A stretch of 64,000 nt of DNA from Rheinheimera maricola (GCF_016918075.2 NZ_JAERPS020000005.1:310001-374000); one strand, 5' to 3'. Positions 52,660-64,000 are shown, counted from the stretch's first letter. Translations and numbers: made by a program. The notes: a model not told the origin generated them from the letters alone.

Positions 52660-53142
52660 CTAAACCGGCAAGCCTTCGCGAAAAAACTGCACCGCACCGC
52701 AATGGCTGCATGCCAGCAACTCAGCGGGATGGGTATAGTCGATATGCTGCAAGCACTTGCTGCAGCGATAGCGGCCCATGCCAACAATTTCGCCTTGGTA
52801 ATAAACGCCTTGATGTTTAAAATCCTGCGCCAATTCCTGCCACTCCAGCTGGCTTTTGTCGGTAATATTGCTGAGTTCTTGCCACAACGCTTCCGGCCAT
52901 AGCGACGGCGCACTGCTATCATCGGCCTGCTCTTGCTGTATCTGGTTATCCTGCCATTGCCGTTTCAGAGTTTCCATAAACAACGTCGTTTCGTAAGCGC
53001 TAAGCTCTTTGCCGGCTTTAACATAGGCTTTTAAATGCTCTACAAAACTGACCATATTGTCCAGTTGTCGCCGCTCAGATTGTTCCAGACTGTGGTTAAA
53101 ATCCTGCAGCCACTGTTGATACTTCTTCACAAAATCTGCCAT
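52660..53142 (-). CDS. YbeL-like zinc-ribbon protein (DUF1451)
   Basis: A 160-residue protein. The N-terminal two thirds is helical and charged (HSLEQSERRQLDNMVSFVEHLKAYVKAGKELSAYE), as in YbeL/DUF1451 proteins. The C-terminus carries a zinc ribbon, CSKCLQHIDYTHPAELLACSHCGAVQFF, with two CxxC knuckles. In E. coli ybeL is likewise divergent from leuS, so position supports the assignment. The molecular role is unknown. AGGAG precedes the ATG at 53142 by about 7 nt. The gap before it (52475-52659) shows no feature. Confidence 0.9.
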   Translation of the reverse strand: MADFVKKYQQWLQDFNHSLEQSERRQLDNMVSFVEHLKAYVKAGKELSAYETTLFMETLKRQWQDNQIQQEQADDSSAPSLWPEALWQELSNITDKSQLEWQELAQDFKHQGVYYQGEIVGMGRYRCSKCLQHIDYTHPAELLACSHCGAVQFFREGLPV

Positions 53143-53255
53143 AGCGCCTCCTTAGGTGTAAAACCAGTATAGACAATGCGCTGCTGGTTGTTGTCAAAAC
53201 GCCTCTGCGGTATGCTATAGCCACTTTTTTGCCACCTAACCGGCAGCTGAACTAA

Positions 53256-55862
<2,607 letters not shown>

Positions 55863-55863
55863 T

Positions 55864-56343
55864 ATGCTGCGCGCCAGTGTGTGGCTTGCCTTGCTAAGCA
55901 GTTTGCTGCTTAGCAGTTGCGGTTTTCATCTGCGTGGCGATTTACCGCTAAGCCACTTTCCGGCGATGTATATTCAAAGCGAGCGGCACTCAGAGCTGGC
56001 AGCCCTGGTCGCTGCCCGCTTAAAGCACAACAAAGTGCAATTGCTCGATAGCTACCAGCAAACCACACCCATGTTGCAGCTTATTGATGACTCGTTGGAA
56101 CGGCGCAACCTGACCTTATTCCCCAACGGCCAGGTTGCCGAGTATGAACTGATTTATAAAGTACGTTATGCCCTGACGATGCCTGATGGCGAGCCGCAAC
56201 AATATCAGTTTGAACTGTTTCGCGATTATCAGGACGACCCAAACCGGGCTCTGGCAAAAGCGAAAGAGCTTGATTTAATGCTGGGCGAACTGCGCCAGCA
56301 AGCGGCCAACCGCATCCTACGCCAGCTAGCTCGGCTGCACTAG
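55864..56343 (+). CDS. lptE: LPS-assembly lipoprotein LptE
   Basis: A 159-residue lipoprotein that plugs LptD in the outer membrane during LPS export. The lipobox is LLSSCGFHLRG, with Cys at about 19. The sequence has the family pattern of a GF(H/Q)LRG start, ALVAARLKHNKVQLLD and LFPNGQVAEYELIYKVRYAL, and ends with ANRILRQLARLH. Its ATG lies one nt after the leuS stop. The length (159) is a little below the E. coli protein (193), which has a longer C-terminal tail. Confidence 0.95.
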   Translation: MLRASVWLALLSSLLLSSCGFHLRGDLPLSHFPAMYIQSERHSELAALVAARLKHNKVQLLDSYQQTTPMLQLIDDSLERRNLTLFPNGQVAEYELIYKVRYALTMPDGEPQQYQFELFRDYQDDPNRALAKAKELDLMLGELRQQAANRILRQLARLH

Positions 56344-56350
56344 GCCAGCC

Positions 56351-57400
56351 ATGCAGAAGTTTTATGCCAATCAGCTGGGGCAACATTTAGCCGGGCAATT
56401 GGCACCCTGCTACCTTATTTTTGGTGAAGAGCCGCTGCAAAAGCTCGAAGCAATAGACGCTCTGCGCCAAGCCGCAAAGCAACAGGGTTATGCTGAGCGC
56501 ATCAGTTTAACGGCAGATGCCCAGTTTGACTGGAATGAGCTTAGCAATGAGCTGCAAGCCATGTCATTGTTTGCCGAGCGTCGCCTTATTGAGCTTGAGC
56601 TGGCGCAGCAAAAACTGTCTGCCGGGGCCAATGAACAACTAAAAGCCCTGCCAACACACCTGCATAGCGATATTATCTTGCTGATCCACGGCGAACGTAG
56701 CCATAGCGACGTTAGTAAGCTGGTGTGGTTTAAGCAGTTGCAAACCCAGGCCGTGCAAGTACCTATTTACCCGCTGGACGAACGCCAAAGCCTGCAATGG
56801 TTGAAAGAGCGGGCCCGCCAGCTGCAACTGCAGTTAAGTACCGAAGCGTTAACCTTGCTGCAGCAGCACTGCGCTGGCAACTTGCTAGCCGCCCGTCAGG
56901 AGCTGGAAAAGCTAGCCCTAAGCGCCCTGCCACAACCACTGGACGCAACCACCTTAAGTGAGTTTCTGGCTGATCACTCAAGTTTCAGTGTATTTCAGCT
57001 TGTTGACGCCATCTTGCATGGCCAGCTGGATGCCGCTCTTTACCGCTTACAACGTCTGTGCCAGCAAGATACTGAGCCGGTAATTATTGCCTGGCAACTG
57101 CAAAAAGAAGTATTGCAACTGCGCCAACTTCGCCAGGCGGAGCCGCAAGGACGCCCTCTGGCCGAGGTGTTTAAACAGCTGGCAATTTGGCCCAAGCGCC
57201 AACCGCTATATCAAACCGCGCTGCAACGGCTAACATTGGGCTGGCTCGACTACCTGCTGCAAGAGCTGGCCGCATTCGATAGGCTGTATAAAAGCGGCAC
57301 GCTAAATAATAGTGATATCGCGCTGGCACATTTGGTTACCTTGCTGATAAAACCCGTCGGCAAAACATTTTCACTGCAGCAGCAAGTCTACCATGACTAA
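56351..57400 (+). CDS. holA: DNA polymerase III subunit delta
   Basis: A 349-residue clamp-loader delta subunit that opens the beta sliding clamp. Family regions are visible: YLIFGEEPLQKLEAIDALRQAA, the beta-binding helix region with SLFAERRLIELEL, DERQSLQWLKERARQLQLQL and the C-terminal collar domain (NSDIALAHLVTLL). It starts 7 nt after lptE and its stop overlaps the nadD start by 8 nt, so coupling is likely. The length fits the E. coli protein (343). Confidence 0.96.
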   Translation: MQKFYANQLGQHLAGQLAPCYLIFGEEPLQKLEAIDALRQAAKQQGYAERISLTADAQFDWNELSNELQAMSLFAERRLIELELAQQKLSAGANEQLKALPTHLHSDIILLIHGERSHSDVSKLVWFKQLQTQAVQVPIYPLDERQSLQWLKERARQLQLQLSTEALTLLQQHCAGNLLAARQELEKLALSALPQPLDATTLSEFLADHSSFSVFQLVDAILHGQLDAALYRLQRLCQQDTEPVIIAWQLQKEVLQLRQLRQAEPQGRPLAEVFKQLAIWPKRQPLYQTALQRLTLGWLDYLLQELAAFDRLYKSGTLNNSDIALAHLVTLLIKPVGKTFSLQQQVYHD

Positions 57401-58028
57401 GCACATCGGCATCTTTGGCGGCACCTTTAACCCGGTGCACAACGGCCACATTGCCTGCGCCAATTTTGTTCAGCAACACTGTGCTTTAGATGAAGTGCGG
57501 CTTATGCCGTGTCATCTGCCGCCACACCGCTCCACGCCAGGCGTTAGCAGTGTCCATCGCGCTGCCATGGTACAACAGGCTATCGCCTGTTATCCGCAAC
57601 TACAGCTTGAATCGCTCGAGCTTGGAAAAAACAGTCCGTCCTATACCGTAGATAGCTTGCAACAGCTACATCAACGTAGTGCTGACAGCCAGTTTTATTT
57701 TATTATCGGTATGGACTCACTATGCTACTTTCGCAGCTGGAAAGACTGGCAAGGCATTTTGCAGCTGGCACATCTATTGGTGTGTCAACGCCCGGGCTAC
57801 AATGCGTTAAGCGGAGATGCACCCGAATTACTACAGCACTACGGCATGGCTAATATCGCTGACATGCGCCAGCAATCTGCCGGTGGTATTTTGCTACTGC
57901 ACAACCCACAGATCGATTTAAGCGCCAGTGAAATCCGCCAACGGCTGGCACAAAAACAACCTTGTGACGCTAGTTTGGCGACAAAGGTGTTGAACTATAT
58001 TCAAACACAGCAACTCTATCAAACGTAA
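57393..58028 (+). CDS. nadD: Nicotinate-nucleotide adenylyltransferase
   Basis: A 211-residue NadD, forming nicotinic acid adenine dinucleotide from nicotinate mononucleotide and ATP in NAD synthesis. The nucleotidyl transferase motif GGTFNPVHNGHI is complete, followed by RLMPCHLPPHR, GMDSLCYFRSWKDW and the closing IDLSASEIRQRL (ISSTxIR type). Its ATG lies within the last codons of holA. Confidence 0.97.
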   Translation: MTKHIGIFGGTFNPVHNGHIACANFVQQHCALDEVRLMPCHLPPHRSTPGVSSVHRAAMVQQAIACYPQLQLESLELGKNSPSYTVDSLQQLHQRSADSQFYFIIGMDSLCYFRSWKDWQGILQLAHLLVCQRPGYNALSGDAPELLQHYGMANIADMRQQSAGGILLLHNPQIDLSASEIRQRLAQKQPCDASLATKVLNYIQTQQLYQT

Positions 58029-58051
58029 GCGCTATCGCCACGGCCAAACTA

Positions 58052-58060
58052 TGCTAAAAT
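58052..58060 (+). promoter_or_regulatory. Candidate extended -10 promoter upstream of rsfS
   Basis: TGCTAAAAT: a TG-N extension with a 5-of-6 -10 box (TAAAAT at 58055-58060), 29 nt before the rsfS GTG in the 61-nt gap after nadD. No clear -35. It could allow rsfS and the downstream cell-wall genes to be made apart from leuS. Confidence 0.35.
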
Positions 58061-58089
58061 AACGCTTTTTTAACTGCTGAGGATTAAGG

Positions 58090-58410
58090 GTGCAAACAAG
58101 CGAGCTGGTAAGTTTTATTCAGGACAAAATTGACGACTTAAAAGGCCGTGACATCGTCACGCTGGACGTGCGAGGCAAGTCTAGCGTCACCGAATTTATG
58201 ATTATCTGCTCCGGCACATCAAATCGCCATACCAAATCCATTGCTGATTATGTAGCGGCAGAAGTGAAGAAAGCCGGCATAAATACCCTGGGTATCGAAG
58301 GTCAGGGCTCTGGCGAATGGGTCTTGCTGGATTTAGACGATGTTGTCGTGCATGTCATGCTAGACGAATCACGCACTTTCTATCAGTTGGAAAAGCTCTG
58401 GAGCGCCTAA
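58090..58410 (+). CDS. rsfS: Ribosomal silencing factor RsfS
   Basis: A 106-residue protein binding L14 on the 50S subunit and stopping subunit joining when nutrients are low. Family sequence is clear: DIVTLDVRGKSSVTEFMIICSGTSNRHTKSIADYV, then GQGSGEWVLLDLDDVVVHVM and FYQLEKLWS. The start is GTG 58090 with GAGGA 7 nt before it. It stands 6 nt before rlmH. Confidence 0.96.
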   Translation: MQTSELVSFIQDKIDDLKGRDIVTLDVRGKSSVTEFMIICSGTSNRHTKSIADYVAAEVKKAGINTLGIEGQGSGEWVLLDLDDVVVHVMLDESRTFYQLEKLWSA

Positions 58411-58416
58411 AACAGT

Positions 58417-58887
58417 ATGAAGTTAATACTGATTGCCGTTGGCAGTAAAATGCCCGCTTGGATCCAACACGGTTTCGATGAATATGCCCGGCGCTTTCCG
58501 CGTGATATGCCATTGGAACTGATTGAAATTCCGGCCGGCAAGCGCGGAAAAAACGCCGACATAAAGCGTATTTTGGAACAGGAAGGCGATAAAATGCTGG
58601 CGGCGGTGCCGCGCGGCAGTAAGGTTATTACGCTGGAAGTTACCGGCGACAACTGGAGCAGCCCAACGCTTGCCAGCAAACTTACCGACTGGCAACGCGA
58701 TGGTCGTGATGTTTGCCTGTTGGTTGGTGGCCCGGAAGGTCTGGCACCGGCTTGTATTGCCGCCAGTGAAGCTAAGTGGTCATTGTCTGCCCTAACACTA
58801 CCGCACCCGTTAGTGCGGGTTGTGCTGGCAGAAAGTCTGTACCGGGCATGGAGTATCTGTACTAACCATCCGTATCATCGCGAGTAA
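58417..58887 (+). CDS. rlmH: 23S rRNA (pseudouridine1915-N3)-methyltransferase RlmH
   Basis: A 156-residue SPOUT methyltransferase. The knot region [11 protein letters not shown] and the closing [25 protein letters not shown]...HPYHRE are as in E. coli RlmH (155 residues), and the start [14 protein letters not shown] matches. It modifies Psi1915 in helix 69 of mature 70S ribosomes. Between rsfS and mrdA with short gaps (6 and 2 nt). Confidence 0.97.
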   Translation: MKLILIAVGSKMPAWIQHGFDEYARRFPRDMPLELIEIPAGKRGKNADIKRILEQEGDKMLAAVPRGSKVITLEVTGDNWSSPTLASKLTDWQRDGRDVCLLVGGPEGLAPACIAASEAKWSLSALTLPHPLVRVVLAESLYRAWSICTNHPYHRE

Positions 58888-58889
58888 CG

Positions 58890-60758
58890 ATGTTAAAAAA
58901 GCGCGTTGCCATTCAAGACTTTGTTGCCGAAAGCCGCTTGTTTAATCAACGCGCGGTGTTTGCAGCACTATTTGTTGTGCTGATGTTTGGTGTCATTGTT
59001 TATAACCAGTACCAGCTGCAAGTTGTACTGTATCAGGATTACCAAACCCGCTCTGAAGGCAACCGAATTAAAGTGGTGCCACTGGCCCCGAACCGGGGTT
59101 TAATTTACGACCGCAGCGGTATCTTACTGGCCGAGAACAAGCCGGTGTTTTCTCTTGAACTGGTACCCGAGCTAATTAGTGATATGCCGCAAACCCTAAC
59201 CGAGTTGTCAGCATTAATTGAGTTAACCGATGAGCAGCGCACAGACTTTTTGCAACAGGTAAAGGCCCAGCGCCGCTTCAACAGCATAGCGCTAAAAGAA
59301 CAACTAACCGATAAAGAAGTGGCTATCCTTGCTGCCAACCAGTACCGCTTTCCCGGCGTTACCGTTGAAGCTCGGTTAAGCCGGAATTATCCGTTTGGCG
59401 ATCTATTTACCCATGCCATTGGTTACATCGGCAAAATTAATACCCGCGAACTGCAACAACTGGATGCTGACGGTGAAGCTGCCAATTATGCTGCCAGCCG
59501 CGACATAGGTAAAATAGGCCTGGAACGGTTTTATCAGCGTCAGCTGCACGGTACCATGGGGTATCAGGAAGTAGAGGTAAATAACCGCGGCCGGGCGATT
59601 AGGGTGCTGCGCTCGGTACCGGCTGTATCCGGCCAGGATATCCACCTTGGGCTGGATGTTGGGCTGCAGCTGACTGCGCAACAGGTTCTGAAACAACTGC
59701 GTGGCGCCATTGTTGCCATCGACCCGCGAGATGGCACTGTACTGGCATTTTATAGCAATCCAAGCTATGACCCCAACTTGTTTGTGCATGGTATTAGTTC
59801 AGCCAATTACAATGCGCTGTTGAACTCTCGTGACAAACCATTGATCAATAGAGTTACTCAGGGGGTGTATCCACCCGCGTCTACCATAAAACCCCACCTG
59901 GCACTGTTGGGACTGGAAAGCAAAACAATTAGTGCACAGAGTAAAATATGGGATCCCGGATTTTATTTGCTGCCAAATAGTGACCACCGCTTTCGCGATC
60001 ACTTACGCTGGGGCCATGGTTGGGTAGACGTTTACACTGCGGTAATTAAAAGCTGCGATACGTTTTTTTATGATTTGGGGATTAAGCTGGGTATAGACCG
60101 CATTGCCGACTATATGACGAAAATGGGTTTTGGCGAACGCACCGGCATCGACATCCTGGAAGAAAGCAGTGCCAATATGCCTTCACGCGGTTGGAAACGC
60201 GCCCGTCACAACCAACCCTGGTATCCGGGTGATACGGTACCACTGAGCATCGGCCAGAGTTACTGGACCACTACGCCGTTACAGCTGGCAGTGGCCACCA
60301 CACCGCTGCTGAATAAAGGTATGTTGGCAACACCACATTTAGTTACCGCCTTTGGTACCACTGAGTCCATTACGCCGAACGACATTAGCCTCAGGCCGGC
60401 ACTACAGGTTGTTGATGAGAATAGCTTTGCCGTGGTTATGGATACCATGCATCAAACGGTAAGTACCATCCAGGGCACCGCGCATAAAGCTTTTATCGGC
60501 GCCAGCTATAGTTCAGCCGGCAAAACCGGTACCGCCCAGCTTGTCAGTATCGCCCAGGACGCCAAATATGATGCCGAGTCGCTGGATGAACGCCAGCGGG
60601 ATAATGCCATGTACCTGGGCTACGCGCCTGCTGAAAACCCCAGTATTGTTATTGTGGTCGCGTTGGAAAATGCCGGCGGCGGCGGTAGTAATGCCGCGCC
60701 TATTGCACGCCAGATTATGGACTATTATTTTACCGCCGGAGTAAATCGCGATGAATGA
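58890..60758 (+). CDS. mrdA: Penicillin-binding protein 2 (elongasome transpeptidase)
   Basis: A 622-residue class B PBP, cross-linking lateral-wall peptidoglycan with RodA. One N-terminal membrane helix (about 22-42) is followed by a PBP dimerisation domain and the transpeptidase domain. Active-site motifs: Ser in PPASTIKPHL (about 331), SxN equivalent in IKSCDTFFYDLG (Ser, Cys, Asp) and KTGTAQ (about 545). It starts 2 nt after rlmH and overlaps rodA by 8 nt. Target of mecillinam-type antibiotics in E. coli. Confidence 0.97.
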   Translation: MLKKRVAIQDFVAESRLFNQRAVFAALFVVLMFGVIVYNQYQLQVVLYQDYQTRSEGNRIKVVPLAPNRGLIYDRSGILLAENKPVFSLELVPELISDMPQTLTELSALIELTDEQRTDFLQQVKAQRRFNSIALKEQLTDKEVAILAANQYRFPGVTVEARLSRNYPFGDLFTHAIGYIGKINTRELQQLDADGEAANYAASRDIGKIGLERFYQRQLHGTMGYQEVEVNNRGRAIRVLRSVPAVSGQDIHLGLDVGLQLTAQQVLKQLRGAIVAIDPRDGTVLAFYSNPSYDPNLFVHGISSANYNALLNSRDKPLINRVTQGVYPPASTIKPHLALLGLESKTISAQSKIWDPGFYLLPNSDHRFRDHLRWGHGWVDVYTAVIKSCDTFFYDLGIKLGIDRIADYMTKMGFGERTGIDILEESSANMPSRGWKRARHNQPWYPGDTVPLSIGQSYWTTTPLQLAVATTPLLNKGMLATPHLVTAFGTTESITPNDISLRPALQVVDENSFAVVMDTMHQTVSTIQGTAHKAFIGASYSSAGKTGTAQLVSIAQDAKYDAESLDERQRDNAMYLGYAPAENPSIVIVVALENAGGGGSNAAPIARQIMDYYFTAGVNRDE

Positions 60759-61869
60759 TCAGTTTACCGGCAACGCCCGCAGTAGCAGGCTGGAAATGTT
60801 TCATATTGATACCCCATTACTACTGGGCCTACTGACACTCATCGGTTTTGGCTTAATGGTACTGTATAGTGCTACCGGCCAGGATATTCAGATGATGGAG
60901 CGGCAAATCATCCGCCTGGGTGTCGCACTGGCTGTTATGATAGTGTTTGCACAGATAAAGCCGCAAACATTAAAACGCTGGTCGTTGCCGCTGTTTATTG
61001 TCGGCATTGGTTTGCTGGTGGCCGTATTATTGGTGGGGCATGTTGGCAAAGGCGCGCAGCGCTGGCTCGATTTGGGTTTTATGAAGTTCCAACCATCTGA
61101 AGTGATGAAACTAGCCGTACCAATGGCTGTAGCCTGGTTTATTTCGTCGCATAGTTTACCACCGCGGTTATGGCACCTGATCATGGGCTTTATGATGTGC
61201 GTGATCCCAACGCTGCTGATTGCCAAACAGCCAGATCTGGGCACATCCATTTTAATCGCCACAGCCGGCGTCTTTGTGTTGTTTTTATCCGGTATGAGCT
61301 GGCGCATTATTGCCGCCGTGGCCGGGTTAATATCAGCATTTTTACCGGTACTATGGTTATTTTTAATGCGCGACTATCAACGCCAGCGTGTACTAACGTT
61401 TTTAGATCCTGAAAGTGACCCACTAGGCTCTGGCTATCATATTATTCAATCAAAAATCGCTATTGGTTCTGGTGGTCTTGATGGCAAAGGTTATTTGCAA
61501 GGCACCCAGTCGCAACTGGAATTTTTACCAGAGCGCCATACCGATTTTATTTTTGCAGTGTTAAGTGAAGAATTCGGTATGTTGGGGGTTTTGGCATTAC
61601 TGGCGATTTATCTGTTTATTATTGGCCGCTGCTTAATTATCTCCAGCCGGGCCCAAGATAACTACAGCAAACTGGTCGCCGGCAGTTTTACCCTAACATT
61701 CTTTGTCTACGTCTTTGTTAACATCGGTATGGTGTCCGGCTTGTTACCTGTAGTGGGTGTGCCGTTACCCCTAGTTAGTTTTGGCGGCACATCAATGGTG
61801 ACATTAATGGCCGCATTTGGTGTAATTATGTCTGTGGGTACTCATAAACGTATGTTGGCGGCGCCATGA
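60751..61869 (+). CDS. rodA: Rod-shape peptidoglycan polymerase RodA
   Basis: A 372-residue SEDS-family glycosyltransferase with ten membrane helices, the partner of PBP2. Landmarks are FMKFQPSEVMKLAVPM, KQPDLGTSILIA (catalytic region with Asp), QSKIAIGSGGLDGKGYLQGTQSQLEFLPERHTDFIFAVLSEE and VPLPLVSFGGTSMVT. Its ATG overlaps mrdA by 8 nt and its stop overlaps the rlpA start by 4 nt. Also called mrdB. Confidence 0.97.
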   Translation: MNDQFTGNARSSRLEMFHIDTPLLLGLLTLIGFGLMVLYSATGQDIQMMERQIIRLGVALAVMIVFAQIKPQTLKRWSLPLFIVGIGLLVAVLLVGHVGKGAQRWLDLGFMKFQPSEVMKLAVPMAVAWFISSHSLPPRLWHLIMGFMMCVIPTLLIAKQPDLGTSILIATAGVFVLFLSGMSWRIIAAVAGLISAFLPVLWLFLMRDYQRQRVLTFLDPESDPLGSGYHIIQSKIAIGSGGLDGKGYLQGTQSQLEFLPERHTDFIFAVLSEEFGMLGVLALLAIYLFIIGRCLIISSRAQDNYSKLVAGSFTLTFFVYVFVNIGMVSGLLPVVGVPLPLVSFGGTSMVTLMAAFGVIMSVGTHKRMLAAP

Positions 61870-62672
61870 TAAAACACTGCATCATCTTAATCGTTATCAG
61901 TACCGTGTTGAGTGCCTGTAGTAACAGACAGAGCGCGCATAACACGTCGCGGCCCAATGCCGGCCGTTATCAGCAACAGCAAGATAGTATACCGCCCCGC
62001 CTGCCTACGTTACTCGAAATGACTGACCCTGCACCGCAAGCCGAACCATTGAGCCCGGGCGGCAACAAACCCTATACGTTATTTGGCAACCATTACACAC
62101 CGTTGGTACAAACTACTTTGCATCAGGAAGTAGGTATTGCCTCCTGGTACGGTAACAAGTTCCATGGTCATCTGACGTCCAATGGCGAAACCTATAATAT
62201 GTTTGCCATGAGCGCAGCGCATAAAACCCTGCCGCTGCCCTCTTATGTGCGGGTAACCAATTTGGATAACAACAAAACCGCAATAGTGCGGGTAAACGAT
62301 CGCGGCCCATTTCATCGTGACCGTATTATCGATTTATCCTATTCTGCCGCACATAAATTAGACATGCTGCAACAAGGTACAGCGAGAGTTCAGCTCGAAC
62401 TGTTACAATCGCCGGCGATGTACGCCGCGACAGGCAATGTCAGCTGTTTTATTCAGGTTTTAGCCAGTACTGATAGCCAAAGACTGAACCAACTGCAGCG
62501 ACAATTGCACAGTGAACGGGCGCTACCTAGTGAAATTCAGCCCGGCAGCGGAATTTTTCGCTTATTGGTCGGTCCTACTGCCAGTAAGCAACAAGCGCAG
62601 CAGTGGCTGCAACAATTAAAGGCCGGGCCTTTCCCGGATGCGTATTTTTTTGATAGCCGTCAGTGTAGCTGA
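61866..62672 (+). CDS. rlpA: Septal/lateral-wall lytic transglycosylase-like lipoprotein RlpA
   Basis: A 268-residue lipoprotein (lipobox VLSAC, Cys at about 18). A linker precedes the double-psi beta-barrel domain (about 90-180), with GIASWYGNKFHGHLTSNGE, AAHKTLPLPSYVRVTNL and VRVNDRGPFHRDRIIDLSYSAAHKL. The C-terminal SPOR domain (about 195-268) binds denuded peptidoglycan. The Asp in the VNDRGPF region is kept, so the enzyme may be active on naked glycans, as in Pseudomonas. It overlaps rodA by 4 nt. No mltB gene lies between rodA and rlpA, unlike in some gammaproteobacteria. Confidence 0.95.
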   Translation: MIKHCIILIVISTVLSACSNRQSAHNTSRPNAGRYQQQQDSIPPRLPTLLEMTDPAPQAEPLSPGGNKPYTLFGNHYTPLVQTTLHQEVGIASWYGNKFHGHLTSNGETYNMFAMSAAHKTLPLPSYVRVTNLDNNKTAIVRVNDRGPFHRDRIIDLSYSAAHKLDMLQQGTARVQLELLQSPAMYAATGNVSCFIQVLASTDSQRLNQLQRQLHSERALPSEIQPGSGIFRLLVGPTASKQQAQQWLQQLKAGPFPDAYFFDSRQCS

Positions 62673-62709
62673 CATCAAACTCACTATAACGATTAAAAGA
62701 ACAGGTCTC

Positions 62710-63867
62710 ATGAATAGTTATTGTCATATTTTTGCCGTCGCCGCCGTGTCCTTTGCCAGCATTAGTTTATCTGCCGTTGCGCAAACTGTGACCCCACAAC
62801 CGCCAGAAGTTGCTGCCAAGGGTCATATTCTAGTCGATTTTGACACCGGCAAAGTTATCGCAGAGCAAAATGCAGATATGTCGCTGGCGCCTGCCAGCTT
62901 AACCAAAATGATGACCAGTTATGTTATCGGTACTGAGCTAAAAAACGGCAATATTACCAACGCAGACATGGTAACCATTAGCGAAAATGCCTGGGCAAAA
63001 AACTTTCCGGGGTCTTCGCTTATGTTCATTGAGGTGGGCACTAAGGTATCAGTCGCTGACTTAAATAAAGGTATTATTATTCAGTCCGGTAACGATGCCT
63101 GTGTTGCCATGGCAGAACATATTGCCGGCAGTGAAAGTGCATTCGTCGATCTGATGAATGCTCACGCTCAACGCCTGGGTATGCACAGTAGCCGGTTTGG
63201 TAACAGCCATGGCTTACCTAGTGCAGAAAACTATTCCACACCGCGCGATATGGCTATTTTATCAGCGGCTCTGATCCGTGATGTGCCAGAAGAGTACGCG
63301 CTGTATGCCGAAAAAGAATTCAGCTATAACAATATCAAGCAATACAACCGCAACTCCTTATTATGGGACCGCAGCCTTGAAGTCGACGGCATTAAAACTG
63401 GCCATACTGATGAAGCAGGATTTAGTTTAATTACCTCTGCAACCCGTGATGGCATGCGCCTGATTTCCGTCGTGATGGGCACTAACAGCGAAAGGGCGCG
63501 ACAAACAGAAAACAAAAAACTGTTAACTTATGGCTTTCGTTTCTTTGAAACCCTTGCGCCCTATCCGGCCGGAGAGCAGTTTGCTGAGCAACGCATTTGG
63601 CAAGGTGAAAAAGAAAACGTTCTGTTAGGTATCTTGCAGTCAGTGCAAGTTACCATCCCACGTGGACAGCGCAAAAACCTGCAAGCTGATTTCACCTTGG
63701 ATCAGCAACTCATCGCCCCCATTACTAAGGGCCAACAAGTTGGTAATGTGTATTTGAAACTTAACGGTGAAGACATAGCAACTTACCCACTAGTGGCATT
63801 GGAAGATGTCGCTGAGGGCGGCTTTTTTAGCCGAATGATTGACTATATTAAGATGCAGTTTCTTTAA
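62710..63867 (+). CDS. dacA: D-alanyl-D-alanine carboxypeptidase (PBP5/6 family)
   Basis: A 385-residue low-molecular-mass PBP that trims pentapeptides. A signal peptide ends near AVAQ. Motifs: SLTK at about 63-66, SGN at about 127-129 (IQSGNDACVA), KTG at about 229-231 (DGIKTGHTDEAG). A C-terminal beta domain and an amphipathic anchor (FFSRMIDYIKMQFL) that holds PBP5 to the membrane complete it. ATG 62710 is chosen for its AACAGG site; an in-frame ATG at 62638 would overlap rlpA. A strong terminator follows. Confidence 0.97.
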   Translation: MNSYCHIFAVAAVSFASISLSAVAQTVTPQPPEVAAKGHILVDFDTGKVIAEQNADMSLAPASLTKMMTSYVIGTELKNGNITNADMVTISENAWAKNFPGSSLMFIEVGTKVSVADLNKGIIIQSGNDACVAMAEHIAGSESAFVDLMNAHAQRLGMHSSRFGNSHGLPSAENYSTPRDMAILSAALIRDVPEEYALYAEKEFSYNNIKQYNRNSLLWDRSLEVDGIKTGHTDEAGFSLITSATRDGMRLISVVMGTNSERARQTENKKLLTYGFRFFETLAPYPAGEQFAEQRIWQGEKENVLLGILQSVQVTIPRGQRKNLQADFTLDQQLIAPITKGQQVGNVYLKLNGEDIATYPLVALEDVAEGGFFSRMIDYIKMQFL

Positions 63868-63896
63868 TCTGCCCCGTTAATGCATTTTAATAACGT

Positions 63897-63923
63897 AGTC
63901 CCGGTATTGGCCGGGACTTTTTG
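63897..63923 (+). terminator. Rho-independent terminator after dacA
   Basis: An 8-bp perfect stem AGTCCCGG (63897-63904) and CCGGGACT (63911-63918), loop TATTGG, with TTTTTG after it. It ends the leuS-dacA transcription block. Confidence 0.92.
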
Positions 63924-63978
63924 TTACAATTAGCCCAGTTTAACCAGGTACAGCCTGCAGTGTAATAGTGAGATCGAG

Positions 63979-64000
63979 ATGGCAACTGAAGTAAAAAATA
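63979..64000 (+). CDS. ybeD: Start of a gene cut by the window edge, probably ybeD
   Basis: An ATG at 63979 preceded by GAGATCGAG, with seven codons (MATEVKN) before the window ends. In the conserved gammaproteobacterial order the gene after dacA is ybeD (DUF493), then lipB. The call is made from position and is otherwise unproven. Confidence 0.4.

Overview
The window is a 64 kb chromosomal segment of a gammaproteobacterium. The core gene order (miaB-ybeZ-ybeY-corC-lnt and leuS-lptE-holA-nadD-rsfS-rlmH-mrdA-rodA-rlpA-dacA), the NhaD antiporters, the phytase with its TonB receptor, the Aer-like chemoreceptor and the DUF3379-type anti-sigma factor together suggest a free-living aquatic member near Rheinheimera/Arsukibacterium/Alishewanella. 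That placement is inference from gene content, not a measured phylogeny. No rRNA or tRNA gene, CRISPR array, prophage or transposase gene was recognised.

Layout. 1-1372: a secreted endonuclease I cut by the window edge. 1572-6247: the glyoxylate shunt, aceA and aceB on the minus strand with a LysR regulator between them, plus a foldback element and a 21-bp-arm terminator. 6488-9775: a DUF2726 membrane-anchored protein, a YjfB-like small protein, an Aer-like chemoreceptor and a CheY-like protein. 9994-19355: a lipoprotein, then a phosphate-scavenging region. It holds a TonB receptor and lipoprotein phytase on the minus strand, and a degenerate GGDEF protein, an AraC-type regulator and a metallophosphoesterase on the plus strand. 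A textbook Pho box lies in the divergent promoter. 19471-28743: an EF-hand protein, two membrane transport-type proteins, a HopJ-family protein, an alkylation-repair pair (Ada/AlkA fusion plus Ogt), a beta-barrel protein, a pirin, and mtnN followed by a CobD/CbiB relative. 28866-33374: a 1500-residue sensor with a periplasmic propeller and cytoplasmic PAS-PAS-GGDEF-EAL domains.

34358-39986: a small inverted-repeat element and then the miaB-to-lnt operon. 40061-53142: an accessory block between the two conserved clusters, holding an acetyltransferase, a Lon-type protease, a DoxX/ECF sigma/anti-sigma operon, a racemase/RDD/DUF393 operon, an orphan secreted protein, tandem nhaD genes with a universal stress protein, and a YbeL-like zinc-ribbon protein. 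53277-63867: leuS to dacA, joining leucyl-tRNA charging, LPS assembly, replication, NAD synthesis, ribosome silencing and rod-shape cell-wall synthesis. A probable ybeD begins at 63979.

The most interesting parts are the PhoB-linked phytate region, with its probable c-di-GMP-receptor-type GGDEF protein overlapping an AraC regulator, and the two structured intergenic elements at 4366-4540 and 34358-34462. I did not find clear evidence of a wholly new defence or mobile system.
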